Below are positions 10,328-18,958 of a DNA stretch of 64,000 nt, in pieces. Within the stretch, counting starts at the first letter, position 1. The number at the start of each line of letters is the position of its first letter. Location: assembly GCA_945952105.1 (NCBI GenBank), contig CAMFGZ010000010.1:62001-126000 (forward strand), given 5' to 3'. Made by a program: the position numbers and the translations under genes. Origin of the DNA: an uncultured Rhodospirillaceae bacterium (GTDB lineage Bacteria > Pseudomonadota > Alphaproteobacteria > Reyranellales > Reyranellaceae). The notes beneath the pieces are model-generated. The model saw nothing but the letters and a program-made list of their open reading frames with translations, had not been told where the DNA came from and ran no database searches.

Positions 10328-11278
10328 TCAGTACCGGATGCGCGGATCGAGCAGCGCGTACATCATGTCCGCGAGGATGTTCATGATCAGGAAGAAGACC
10401 GCGATCACGAGCGTGAAGCCCTGGATCACCGGGAAGTCGCGGTTGATCACCGCATTGAGCACCGCCGAGCCCATGCCGGGCACCGCGAAGATGTATTCGA
10501 TCGTGACCTGAACGCCGATCATGTAGCCGAACTGCACGGCGGCCATGGTGACGAAGGGAATCATCGCGTTCTTGAGCGCATGGATGATCACGATGTTGGC
10601 CGGCAGCAGTCCCTTGGCCCGCGCGGTGCGCATATAGTCCTGCGACAGCACGTCGATCATGCTGGAGCGCAGCAGGCGGGTCAGCATCGCCGTCTGCAGG
10701 GAGCCCAGCGCGACGGCGGGAATGATGAAGGGGCTATAGTGCTTCCAGAATCCTCCGGCCTCTGCTTCCGACGACCCTATGCCGGTGATCGGCAGCCAGT
10801 CGAGCTGGATCGAGAAGACGTAGATCAGGATCAGCGCTAGGCCGAAGTTCGGCACGGCGAAGCCCAGCACCGTGTAGCCGGTACAGAGATAGTCGATCCA
10901 GCTGTTGCGTCTCAGGGCCGCGATCACGCCGAGCGGGATCGAGACCAGCAGCGCGAACAGCATGCCTGCACTGGCGAGTTGCAGGCTGATCGGCAGGCGC
11001 TCGGCGATCAGGGTAGTCACGCGATCGTTGAGCCGCATCGAGCGGCCGAGATCGCCGGTCAGGACCTTGGCGATCCACAGCCCGTACTGCTCGGGCAGCG
11101 AACGATCGAGGTTGAACTCCTCGCGCATGGCAGACGCCGCTTCCGGCGAGGTCTGCATGCCGAGCATGATCGTCACTGGATCGCCCGGCGTCGCGCGCGT
11201 GATGGCAAAGGTCATCAGCGACACGACGAGGAGAACCAGCGGCACCTGGATGAGGCGCCGCCCGAGATAGGACCACAT
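10328..11278 (-). CDS. ABC transporter permease, OppB/DppB type
   Basis: 316 residues from the ATG at 11278 (MWSYLGRRLIQVPLVLLVVS); reading further upstream only adds non-homologous sequence. It has six hydrophobic segments, the periplasmic ATPGDPVTIMLG motif after helix 1, the EAA-like loop TARAKGLLPANIVIIHALKN and the C-terminal DMMYALLDPRIRY. It is the first permease gene after the substrate-binding protein (34-bp gap). Confidence 0.93.
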   Translation of the reverse strand: MWSYLGRRLIQVPLVLLVVSLMTFAITRATPGDPVTIMLGMQTSPEAASAMREEFNLDRSLPEQYGLWIAKVLTGDLGRSMRLNDRVTTLIAERLPISLQLASAGMLFALLVSIPLGVIAALRRNSWIDYLCTGYTVLGFAVPNFGLALILIYVFSIQLDWLPITGIGSSEAEAGGFWKHYSPFIIPAVALGSLQTAMLTRLLRSSMIDVLSQDYMRTARAKGLLPANIVIIHALKNAMIPFVTMAAVQFGYMIGVQVTIEYIFAVPGMGSAVLNAVINRDFPVIQGFTLVIAVFFLIMNILADMMYALLDPRIRY

Positions 11279-11312
11279 CGCCCGATCTATCCTTTCGACT
11301 GAACGGGACGGT

Positions 11313-12869
11313 TCAGGACCACGACACGTTGTCGAGCTTCTCGGTGTATTCCTGCGGCGCCGGCTCGAAACCCTGGATCTTGCTGTTGTAGATCTGGATG
11401 TTGTTCGTGTTGCAGTGATAGATGATCGGGCATTCCTCGAGCGTCGTGTCGACGATCTTGTGATACATCGCCTCGCGCTTGGCCGGATCGAGCTCGCTGC
11501 GTGCGCCGTCCAGCATCGCGTCCATCGAGGGTACGTTGTAGCCCGACGCATTGCCCTGGCTGTGCAGGAACCACCAGGAGGTCGCGTCGGGATCGGGCGC
11601 GACCAGGGTTATGTCCTCGAGGTGCTGGTCGAACTTCTTGTTGAGCCACAGGCTGTTGAAGCCGCCCATGTCCATGTTCTTGATCTTGTAGGTAATGCCG
11701 ATCTGGCTGACCATCGCCGCGACAAGCTCGAGTTCCTTGCGCAGCCAGTCCTTGTCCGACGTGATGACCTCGACCTCGTAACCCTTCACGCCTGCCTGGG
11801 CCATCAGCTCCTTGGCCTTCTTGAGGTCGCCGTTCTTCGGATACTTCATCATCGGCTGGCGATGGCCCATGTAGCCGGCAGGGATCTGGTTGTCGGTCGC
11901 GATCGCCTCGCCGTAGTAGATCTCGTTGACGATGGCTTCGCGGTCGATTGCGTAGGAAATCGCCTGGCGTACCAGCTTGTTCTGGTAGGCCGCGTCCGGC
12001 TTGGCCTTGAGATTGAACTGCTGATAGTCCCATGCCCAGCCCGGGGTCGACTTCACCGTGTACCTGGTGTCCTTGCGCAGGGCCTTCATGTCCTTCGGAT
12101 CGGGATGCGTCACGAAGTCGAGTTCTCCCTTCTGCAGGGCCTGCAGGCGGGTGGTCGAATCGGGGATCGCGCGATAGACCACCTTGTCGAGCTTGGGAAA
12201 GCCCGGACGCCAGTATTCGGGATGCCGGGCGAGCACGATCTCGGTGCCCTTCTTGCTCTCGATCTGGAACGGGCCGTTGCCGACGGGCGTGGCGCTGTAG
12301 GCGTCGTTGCCCATCTCCTTGTGGGCCTTCGCCGAGATGATCGTGCCGCCGTAACCCATGGTGATGCCCGGGAAGGCGCCGAATGGCATCTTGGTTTTCA
12401 CCTCGACGACATACTTGCCGTCGGCCTTCACCGAGGCGATCGGGAACAGCGATGTTCCCATCTGGAAGCTCTTCGAGGAGATGTGGAAGTTGTACGTGTA
12501 TTCCACATCCTCCGCGGTGAATTCACCGAAGCCCTTCTGCCACTTCACGCCTTCGCGGACCTTGATGCGCCAGGTCAGCGGATCTGGATTGGTCCATTCC
12601 AGCGCCATGTTCGGCATGATGGAGCGATCCTTGAAATTGATCGTCACCAGCCCGTCGAACACGTTGTACATCACCAGGCTTCCCTGGATGTCCGAGCGGA
12701 TCACGGGACTGAGATTCCCGAACTCGCCTCCCCAGGTGCCGACGCGCAGATCGCGCTTGCCCTGTGCGATTGCCGGCGCGGCCAGCAGGAGTCCCGTACC
12801 CAGCGCTCCAGCACCAAAACCGCGCCGCGTGATGCCTCGATTGCCTGTCGTCCGGAACTCTTTACTCAT
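11313..12869 (-). CDS. ABC transporter substrate-binding protein, family 5 (peptide/opine/nickel type), Tat-exported
   Basis: 518 residues. The N-terminus has a twin-arginine signal (ITRRGFGAGALGTGLLLAA, cut near AIAQ), so it is probably exported folded. The SBP_bac_5 fold is seen in SPVIRSDIQGSLVMYNVFDG, WTNPDPLTWRIKVREGVKW, FTAEDVEYTYN and LVRQAISYAIDREAIVN. It would deliver ligand to the permease pair. Family 5 proteins bind peptides, opines, glutathione or amine derivatives, so the ligand cannot be called. It starts 16 bp after the first DUF4392 gene. Confidence 0.93.
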   Translation of the reverse strand: MSKEFRTTGNRGITRRGFGAGALGTGLLLAAPAIAQGKRDLRVGTWGGEFGNLSPVIRSDIQGSLVMYNVFDGLVTINFKDRSIMPNMALEWTNPDPLTWRIKVREGVKWQKGFGEFTAEDVEYTYNFHISSKSFQMGTSLFPIASVKADGKYVVEVKTKMPFGAFPGITMGYGGTIISAKAHKEMGNDAYSATPVGNGPFQIESKKGTEIVLARHPEYWRPGFPKLDKVVYRAIPDSTTRLQALQKGELDFVTHPDPKDMKALRKDTRYTVKSTPGWAWDYQQFNLKAKPDAAYQNKLVRQAISYAIDREAIVNEIYYGEAIATDNQIPAGYMGHRQPMMKYPKNGDLKKAKELMAQAGVKGYEVEVITSDKDWLRKELELVAAMVSQIGITYKIKNMDMGGFNSLWLNKKFDQHLEDITLVAPDPDATSWWFLHSQGNASGYNVPSMDAMLDGARSELDPAKREAMYHKIVDTTLEECPIIYHCNTNNIQIYNSKIQGFEPAPQEYTEKLDNVSWS

Positions 12870-12885
12870 GACCGTCTCCTTTGGA

Positions 12886-13914
12886 TTAGAAACCTCTGTC
12901 GTATTCCTTCAGCCCGTTTTCGATGATCTGGTGCAGCACCGTGATCAAAGCGGCCTGTAATTTGTCTGACGTGCCGTCGACGTAAGGAATGAGCCGGGAA
13001 TAGGCCCCGTCCATCGCGCCGCCGGCGACGCTCGCCTGCACGATCCGAAGTTCCGTTGCCTCGTCGTGCAGGATCTCGCGGTCTCCCAGATGACCCGCGA
13101 GTGCTGCCGCGATGCCATAGGCGCCCCAGTTGGAAACCGCGGCGAAGACCAGCACATCACATTCAGTAACCGTGCCAACCCCGCCATGGCAGGGACAGCC
13201 GCAGTCCTTGCCGAACGGCTGGATCTCCGCGACCGCCTCCTTGATGAGACCGCAGCCGATCTCGTTGCCGCCGTCGCCGATGCCGACGGTGGGAATGCCG
13301 GCGGTCTTGGCCTGCTCCGCGAGATGATAGGCGCTGGCGATCTTGTCCGGCGTGCGCGGCGTGCCCATGATCGAGTGATAGATGCCCTTTGTGTTGGGCC
13401 CGACCTTCTCGATGAAAATCATCGCGGCCGGCTTGTACTTCTTGATCAGTGCGGCGGCCGCCTTCTTGCCGGCGGCCTCGCCGACCGGAAAGTTGACCGC
13501 CATCGCGCAGGAGCGGCGCTGCTTGAACAACTCTTCGTCATAGACGGCGAGGCCGGCCGCCTCGGTCGACTTGATGACCGCCGGCATGTTGCGTTCTTCG
13601 CTGACCAGGATCGGCTTGCCGCCCAGCCCGAACTCGATGGCGCGCGCGATCGCCGCCGCACCCGGCGGGCCGTCGGTTTCGCCGGCGGGCAGGCCAGGTG
13701 GCGTGCCGGCACCGGTGATGACGAATACGTTGTCGCCGGGCTTGATCGAATCCTTCAGCAGCTTGGCCGCGAGCCACGTGAGCGGCTTCTTCTGCTTCTT
13801 GCGTGCGGCTTCGTAGAGCGGATAGGTCACGCCGCGAGGCAGGCCGACCCGGAAGCGCATCTCGATATTGATGGCGCGGTCGATCGAATCGCCGACGATC
13901 TCGTCGATAGCCAT
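12886..13914 (-). CDS. DUF4392 / D-glutamate cyclase-like protein (paralog 1)
   Basis: 342 residues from the ATG at 13914. It shows the DUF4392 pattern: VFVITGAGTPPGLP, ETDGPPGAAAIARAI, a central EKVGPNTKGIYHSIMG, the glycine-rich VGIGDGGNEIGCG and SNWGAYGIAAALAG. DUF4392 is the domain of mitochondrial D-glutamate cyclase, which interconverts D-glutamate and 5-oxo-D-proline. Whether this homolog has that activity is inference. Unlike its paralog it carries a cysteine-rich loop, FGKDCGCPCHGG, that could bind metal. It lies between paralog 2 and the transporter, so its substrate may be the imported compound. Confidence 0.8.
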   Translation of the reverse strand: MAIDEIVGDSIDRAINIEMRFRVGLPRGVTYPLYEAARKKQKKPLTWLAAKLLKDSIKPGDNVFVITGAGTPPGLPAGETDGPPGAAAIARAIEFGLGGKPILVSEERNMPAVIKSTEAAGLAVYDEELFKQRRSCAMAVNFPVGEAAGKKAAAALIKKYKPAAMIFIEKVGPNTKGIYHSIMGTPRTPDKIASAYHLAEQAKTAGIPTVGIGDGGNEIGCGLIKEAVAEIQPFGKDCGCPCHGGVGTVTECDVLVFAAVSNWGAYGIAAALAGHLGDREILHDEATELRIVQASVAGGAMDGAYSRLIPYVDGTSDKLQAALITVLHQIIENGLKEYDRGF

Positions 13915-13949
13915 GATTTTCCCCTGCAAAGTCTGTCTGGAGTTGTCGG

Positions 13950-14960
13950 TCAGTGGGTCAAGCCCGCGTCGGGCGGCTCGAGATTCTTGCGCACGATGTT
14001 CGACAGGAACTGCATGCAGGCCATCGACGTCTCGCCGTCGAGCCCATCGACCAGGAACTCTGTCGTGCAGTACATGGCTTCCAGCCCGCCGGCGTCGAGG
14101 CAGGCCTGCACGATGCGCCTTTCCATTTCGGGTGAATGAACGAGCTCGGGCCTCTTCAGGAGGTAGGCGAGGCAAGCCTCGATTCCGTAACAGCCCCAGT
14201 TCGACATCATCGCAGGGATGACCACGTCGGTTTTCACGACGGTGGCAAGCGCCTTGCCCTTGGGCATGGTCTTCACGACTGTGTCGTAGATCGTGCCGAA
14301 GCCCAGCTCGTTGCCGTGATCGCCGATGCCGACCGAGAAGATCTTGCGCTTGTTGGCTTCGGTGACGACGCCGCCGATGTCTATGCAGCCTTCGAACCTG
14401 GACTTCGCGCCGGTGAGCGGCAGGCCGGTCGCGGTGTGCACGTTGCCGTCGGCACCCGCACCCAGGCGCTCGGCCGAGACGACGGCCTTGGGCCTGTACT
14501 TCTCGTAGATCTCGGAAATCCATGCCTTGATCTGCGACTGATCCTCCGGCGCGTTCTCGATCGCAGCGCCGAGATGGCGATCGCGCGCTTGCTCGAACGG
14601 CTTGACCATCAGGCCCGCGGCTTCGCTCGACGCGACGATGGGATCGGCGTGGCAGGCCTCGTTCACGAACACGGGAACGGCGCCCAGGCCCCGGTAGAGG
14701 ACTCGCGCGAGGGACGCGGCGCCCGGCGGGCCGTCGCTCTCGCCCTTGGGCAGGGTGGGCTCGTATCCCGCGCCGGTCATGATGAAGACGACGTCACCCT
14801 TGCCGAGCACCTTCTGCAGGCCTTTGGCCGCGGCCATCGTGACCGGCTTGTCGCCCGCGGCCTTGCGCGCCGCGAGGTACATCGGCAACAGGATGCCGTG
14901 CGGCATGCCGTGGTTCTTGGCTTCGATCGTGATCAGCCGGTCGACGGCCTCTCCCACCAT
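13950..14960 (-). CDS. DUF4392 / D-glutamate cyclase-like protein (paralog 2)
   Basis: 336 residues from the ATG at 14960. The start is uncertain: GAGAGGAG at 14976-14983 is 15 nt from that ATG but only 6 nt from an in-frame ATT at 14969, and a TTG at 15026 would extend the frame further. Motifs match paralog 1: IMTGAGYEPTLPKGESDGPP, a central ERLGAGADGNVHTATG, VGIGDHGNELGFG and SNWGCYGIEACLAYL. It lacks the CGCPCH loop of paralog 1. It is the promoter-proximal gene of the minus arm, divergent from lysR, with the next gene 35 bp downstream. Confidence 0.78.
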   Translation of the reverse strand: MVGEAVDRLITIEAKNHGMPHGILLPMYLAARKAAGDKPVTMAAAKGLQKVLGKGDVVFIMTGAGYEPTLPKGESDGPPGAASLARVLYRGLGAVPVFVNEACHADPIVASSEAAGLMVKPFEQARDRHLGAAIENAPEDQSQIKAWISEIYEKYRPKAVVSAERLGAGADGNVHTATGLPLTGAKSRFEGCIDIGGVVTEANKRKIFSVGIGDHGNELGFGTIYDTVVKTMPKGKALATVVKTDVVIPAMMSNWGCYGIEACLAYLLKRPELVHSPEMERRIVQACLDAGGLEAMYCTTEFLVDGLDGETSMACMQFLSNIVRKNLEPPDAGLTH

Positions 14961-15047
14961 GTCGAGAATGACGATCTCCTCTCGCGAACAGAGCCAAATT
15001 GGGCGCCTTGGCCGGTGATCGGACAAGCGCCATTTCAGCGTTGAAGC

Positions 15048-15064
15048 GATGCCGGAACGGCATC
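15048..15064. promoter_or_regulatory. Candidate LysR-type T-N11-A operator in the divergent control region
   Basis: GATGCC-GGAAC-GGCATC is a perfect 6-bp inverted repeat with a 5-bp spacer. It contains a T-N11-A core (T15050, A15062), the classic LysR-family recognition layout. It lies 27 bp before the lysR ATG and about 90 bp before the DUF4392 start, exactly between the two arms. Binding by the adjacent LysR protein is inference. Confidence 0.55.
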
Positions 15065-15091
15065 AGTCTCGGGGCAGACGGAGTCCATGAA

Positions 15092-16096
15092 ATGATCAGT
15101 CAGGCTTTGCGTTATTTCTCAGTGATTGCGCGGCACGGATCGATTCGCGAGGCGGCGGAGGAACTGCACATTGCCCAGTCCGCGCTCAGCCGGCAGATCC
15201 AGAAGCTCGAGGAGGATTTCGGCGTTCCCTTGTTCGAGCGTCACGCGCGGGGCGTGAAACTGACGTCGGCGGGCGAGATCTTTCTGCGCCACGCCCAGAT
15301 CAACCTGCGCCAGATCGAGCGCGTTCGTTCGGAAATCGAGGCTTTGAAAGGGTTGCGCCGTGGCGTCGTCACCATCCGTTCGATCGAAGCGCTGGTGCCG
15401 CACCTCCTGCCGCGCGCCGTGACGCGTTTCGTCGGGCGTTATCCCGGCATCCAGTTCGAGGTCACGATCGATGGCTCCGACCAAGTGCTGGCGGCCGTTC
15501 GCGAGGGCCGTGCCGACATCGGCCTCGCCTTCTATCCCCCGGCCGAGAACGAACTGGAGACCGTATTCAAGATGCGCGAGCCCCTGGTGGCGGTGATGGC
15601 GGCGGATCATCCACTCGCCGGTAGGCCGCGTATCTCGCTGGCCGATTGCGCGACCTGGCCCATTGCGTCGCCGATGAAGCATACCGGCAGCAGGATACTG
15701 ATCGACGTCGCCTGCAAGGCTGCGGGTATCCATATTGCACCGTCGCTCGAAACCAATTCGTTCCAGCTCAGGGTCGAATTCGTGAAGGTGAATCATGGCA
15801 TTACATTTCTCTCGCGCCTGTCGGCCTGGGACAATTTGCGTTCGGGCGAGTTGGTCGCTGTGCCGATCCGGGACCGGCTGGTGAACAACGCGAGCATCGA
15901 CGCGATCGTGCATTCGGCGCGACAGCTGCCGCTGGCGGCGGAGGAGTTCCTGCGCTTCCTGGAAGGGGAATTCCAGGATCTGCACGAGTTGGCCTATGGG
16001 GGGGTGAAACGAGAAGCGGCCGGCGGTTCGGCACGCTCCGTGCGTGCGGCGGCGAAGGCATCGCCCCAAAGATCGTCGGGAGACAAGCGCACATGA
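15092..16096 (+). CDS. LysR-family transcriptional regulator
   Basis: 334 residues from the ATG at 15092; upstream in-frame codons would run across the candidate operator. The N-terminal winged helix-turn-helix is clear: LRYFSVIARHGSIREAAEEL, IAQSALSRQIQKLEEDFGVP and LFERHARGVKLTSAGEIFL. The periplasmic-binding-like effector domain follows from about residue 95 (VTIRSIEALVPHLLP, FEVTIDGSDQVLAAVREGRA). It is the first gene of the plus arm, overlapping the first DUF1028 gene by 4 bp, so it probably autoregulates and controls both arms. The effector is unknown, likely the imported substrate or an intermediate. Confidence 0.93.
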   Translation: MISQALRYFSVIARHGSIREAAEELHIAQSALSRQIQKLEEDFGVPLFERHARGVKLTSAGEIFLRHAQINLRQIERVRSEIEALKGLRRGVVTIRSIEALVPHLLPRAVTRFVGRYPGIQFEVTIDGSDQVLAAVREGRADIGLAFYPPAENELETVFKMREPLVAVMAADHPLAGRPRISLADCATWPIASPMKHTGSRILIDVACKAAGIHIAPSLETNSFQLRVEFVKVNHGITFLSRLSAWDNLRSGELVAVPIRDRLVNNASIDAIVHSARQLPLAAEEFLRFLEGEFQDLHELAYGGVKREAAGGSARSVRAAAKASPQRSSGDKRT

Positions 16097-16809
16097 CCTT
16101 CACACTCCTCGCCCGCTGTCCGAAGAGCGGACAGGTGGGCATCGGCATCGCGACCTATTCGATCTGTGTCGGACTCTATTGCAACGGCCTGCGTGGCAAT
16201 GTCGGCGCCACCATGAGCCAGGCCTTCGTCAACCAGGGCAATAATCCGCTGGCGCTCAGGCTGCTGGCATTGGGTTACACGCCCGATCACGTTCTCGACG
16301 AATTGAAGGCCAACGATCCCAACCATCCGTTCCGCCAGATCGCGGTGATCGATCGCCTCGGCCGGGTCGCGGCCTATAGCGGCGAGAAGAATCGCGGCTG
16401 GGCCGGTCATGTGACCGGCGACGGTTACGTCGCCATGGGCAATGTCCTGTCCGGCAAGCCGGTGATCGATGCCATGGCCGCGGCCTATGAAGGCGCCGTC
16501 GAGCTGTCGTTCGAGCGCCGGCTGCTGGCCGCGATCGAAGCGGGCCGCGACGCTGGTGGGCAAGCGGGCAATGACGGTCACCTGCCCGAACGGTCCGCCG
16601 CCGTGATGGTCTATGGCGATTACGATCATGCCGAGATCGACCTGCGTGTCGACCTGCACGACAAGGCAGTCGAGGAGCTGCGTCGCGCTTTCGAGGAGTA
16701 CGACCTCTATCGCGGCTACTACAAGGAGCGCTCCAGGAACCCGAAGGATGCGATGCCGCAATATGCCTTCGCCCAGGCGCTCGCCCGCAAGCAGGAGGCC
16801 GCACAATGA
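16093..16809 (+). CDS. DUF1028 family protein, copy 1 (subtype A)
   Basis: 238 residues from the ATG at 16093, which overlaps the lysR stop (ATGA). DUF1028 features: N-terminal MTFTLLARC, GIATYS, a central FRQIAVIDRLGRVAAYSG, RGWAGH, and the hallmark AGRDAGGQAGNDGHLPERSA. The family is assigned to the Ntn-hydrolase-like fold. Thr2 would become N-terminal if Met is removed and could be the nucleophile, but this is not established. Subtype A (copies 1 and 3) shares SQA-N-NN, AAY-G and RGWAG. No signal peptide is seen. The function of the family is not settled. Confidence 0.82.
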   Translation: MTFTLLARCPKSGQVGIGIATYSICVGLYCNGLRGNVGATMSQAFVNQGNNPLALRLLALGYTPDHVLDELKANDPNHPFRQIAVIDRLGRVAAYSGEKNRGWAGHVTGDGYVAMGNVLSGKPVIDAMAAAYEGAVELSFERRLLAAIEAGRDAGGQAGNDGHLPERSAAVMVYGDYDHAEIDLRVDLHDKAVEELRRAFEEYDLYRGYYKERSRNPKDAMPQYAFAQALARKQEAAQ

Positions 16810-17525
16810 CGTATTCGGTCATCGGACGCTGCAAGCGCACGGGCCGTCTCGGCCTCGGCATCGCCACTTATTCTCTGGGTGTCGGTGGCCGCTGCGAAGG
16901 CGTCGCGGCCAATGTCGGTGTCTGCAAGACGCAGGCGTTCCCCAACCGCACCAACGATCCGCTCGGCATCAAACTGCTGGCGCAAGGCTATCTGCCGGCG
17001 CGAGTGATGGAGATCTTCGCCGGCAACGACACTGAACATTCCTATCGCCAGGTCGCGATCATGGACCGTGACGGCAAGGTCGCCGCGCACACTGGTCCCG
17101 GTTGTCGCGGCTGGGCGGGGCACAAGGAGGCGGCGGATTGCGTCGTCTTCGGCAACGGCCTGCTCGGGCCGCAGGTGCTCGACGCCATGATCGCGGGCTT
17201 CCTCGAACGGCCCGACGACGCGCTGGAATATCGCCTGCTGCGCGGGATCGAAGGTGGTCGCGATGCCGGCGGGCAGGGACCCGTCGATGCCCATCGCACC
17301 GAGCGCTCGGCCGCGATCAAGGTCGTCGACCGCCGCGACTTCCCCGACGTCGATGTCCGCGTCGACGTGCACGAGACCGCCGTCGAGGAGCTGCGGCGGG
17401 TGCTGGAGGAGTTCAAGCTATACGAGGAATTCTATCGGGGCCGTGACACCGATCCATCGAGGGCCATCCCGCAGGATGTCTTCGTGAAGCAGCTCGACGC
17501 CCGTCGGGCTTCCGGCCGCGTGTAA
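16806..17525 (+). CDS. DUF1028 family protein, copy 2 (subtype B)
   Basis: 239 residues; the ATG overlaps the previous stop by 4 bp. It starts MTYSVIGRCKRTGRLGLGIA and carries GGRCEGVAANVGVCKTQA, VAAHTGPGCRGWAGH and GGRDAGGQGPVDAHRTERSA. The GGRCEG, VCKTQA and AAHTGPGCR blocks are shared with copy 4 but not with copies 1 and 3. The tail VEELRRVLEEFKLYEEFYRG is again most like copy 4. The cysteines in these B-type blocks are absent from the equivalent A-type positions. Confidence 0.82.
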   Translation: MTYSVIGRCKRTGRLGLGIATYSLGVGGRCEGVAANVGVCKTQAFPNRTNDPLGIKLLAQGYLPARVMEIFAGNDTEHSYRQVAIMDRDGKVAAHTGPGCRGWAGHKEAADCVVFGNGLLGPQVLDAMIAGFLERPDDALEYRLLRGIEGGRDAGGQGPVDAHRTERSAAIKVVDRRDFPDVDVRVDVHETAVEELRRVLEEFKLYEEFYRGRDTDPSRAIPQDVFVKQLDARRASGRV

Positions 17526-17534
17526 GGAGAAGCC

Positions 17535-18242
17535 ATGACCTACACCATCCTCGGACGCTGCGAGAAGACTGGCAGGGTCGGCATCGGCATCGCCACCTTT
17601 TCGATCACGGTGGGCCGCTACGCCCATTCGACAAAGTCGAATGCCGGCGTCACGGTCAGTCAGGCCAATGCCAACGAGAACAACAACGCGATCGCGCTCC
17701 GCCTGCTGTCGCAGGGGCTCGGCGCCATCGCCGTGCTCGACCACCTCAAGGCCAATGACGCCTATCACAGTTATCGCCAAATCGGCGTGATCGACCGCAC
17801 CGGCGCGGTGGCGGCCTATACAGGTGCCAGCGTGCGCGGGTGGGCAGGCGAGACGACCGGTCCGAACTACATCGCCACCGGCAACGGCCTGCGCGGCCAG
17901 CACGTCGTGGAGGCGATCGCGAAGGGCTTCCTCGCGGAGCCCGACGCGGACCTCGAGCACCGGCTGCTGCTGGCACTCGAATATGGCCGCGATGCTGGCG
18001 GGCAGGGGAACGCAACGACACACCGGACCGAGCGCTCGGCGGCGCTGCAGGTCTCCTCGCGCCATATCCATCCCGACATCGATCTGCGCGTCGACCTGCA
18101 TGACAAGGCGGTCGACGAGTTGCGGCGCGTCTGGACAATCTACAAGCAATACGAGGCCTACTATGCCGAGCGCGGGCGCAATCCCCGCAACGCGTTGGGG
18201 CAGGAAGCCTTCATGGCGACCCTCAAGACGGCCGCGGAGTAA
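17535..18242 (+). CDS. DUF1028 family protein, copy 3 (subtype A)
   Basis: 235 residues, starting 9 bp after copy 2 with AGGAG at good spacing. It starts MTYTILGRCEKTGRVGIGIA, with the A-type pattern VTVSQANANENNNAIALRLL, HLKANDAYHSYRQIGVIDR, VAAYTGASVRGWAG and GRDAGGQGNATTHRTERSAA. The tail VDELRRVWTIYKQYEAYYAE resembles copy 1. Its presence after copy 2 suggests that an A-B pair was duplicated as a unit. Confidence 0.82.
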   Translation: MTYTILGRCEKTGRVGIGIATFSITVGRYAHSTKSNAGVTVSQANANENNNAIALRLLSQGLGAIAVLDHLKANDAYHSYRQIGVIDRTGAVAAYTGASVRGWAGETTGPNYIATGNGLRGQHVVEAIAKGFLAEPDADLEHRLLLALEYGRDAGGQGNATTHRTERSAALQVSSRHIHPDIDLRVDLHDKAVDELRRVWTIYKQYEAYYAERGRNPRNALGQEAFMATLKTAAE

Positions 18243-18245
18243 GTC

Positions 18246-18956
18246 ATGACCTTCTCGATCATCGCTCGCTGCCCCAACACCGGCCGTCTCGGCCTCGGCG
18301 TCACCACCTTCTCGATCGCCGCTGGCGGCCGCTGCGAGGGAATCCGCTTCGGCGCCGGCGTCTGCAAGACGCAGGCATACGTGAAGCGCGACAACGATCT
18401 GATCGCGCTCGAACTGCTCCAACAGGGCATGGCACCGGCCGGCGTGATGGCCGCGCTGAAGGCCGACGATCCCGATCACGATTGGCGCCAGATCGCCATC
18501 ATCGACCGCGAAGGCAGGACCGCCGCGCATACGGGTCCGGGCTGCCGTCCCTGGGCTGGACACCACGAGGGCGATGGCTTCGTGGCGTTCGGCAATGTGC
18601 TGGCGGGCCCGGCCGTGATCGACGGCATCGTCGCGGGCTACCTAAAGGATCCCACGGCCGAGCTGGAATTCCGGCTGCTGGCCGCGCTCGAAGGCGGGCG
18701 CGACGCCGGCGGACAGATCGGCGCCGAAGGCCATCTGCCCGAGCGGTCGGCGGCGATCTTCGTGGCCTCCGAGCCGGATCACTTCGACATCGACGCACGG
18801 GTCGACCTGCACGACGACGCAGTCACAGAACTGCGCCGCGTGCTGGAAGAGTTCAAGATCTACGAGAAGTTCTATCGCGACCGCGGGCATCGCCCCGACC
18901 TGGCGATGAGTCAGGCCGAGTTCGTCGCGAGCTTGCCGAACAAGTCGGCGGCCTGA
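18246..18956 (+). CDS. DUF1028 family protein, copy 4 (subtype B)
   Basis: 236 residues, starting 3 bp after copy 3. It starts MTFSIIARCPNTGRLGLGVT, with B-type blocks GGRCEGIRFGAGVCKTQAY, TAAHTGPGCRPWAGHHEG, EGGRDAGGQIGAEG and LPERSAAIF. The tail VTELRRVLEEFKIYEKFYRD is near-identical in pattern to copy 2. It is directly followed, 2 bp later, by the second flavin monooxygenase, so all six plus-arm genes should be one transcript. Confidence 0.82.
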   Translation: MTFSIIARCPNTGRLGLGVTTFSIAAGGRCEGIRFGAGVCKTQAYVKRDNDLIALELLQQGMAPAGVMAALKADDPDHDWRQIAIIDREGRTAAHTGPGCRPWAGHHEGDGFVAFGNVLAGPAVIDGIVAGYLKDPTAELEFRLLAALEGGRDAGGQIGAEGHLPERSAAIFVASEPDHFDIDARVDLHDDAVTELRRVLEEFKIYEKFYRDRGHRPDLAMSQAEFVASLPNKSAA

Positions 18957-18958
18957 AC

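Noticed and set aside
11313..12869. Nickel or siderophore import as role of the ABC system
   Set aside because: No metal-specific residues or metal genes are visible; family-5 binding proteins cannot be assigned a ligand from sequence alone.
15646..16092. N-terminal extension of the first DUF1028 protein
   Set aside because: It overlaps lysR in a different frame; the other three copies start at MT-(F/Y).
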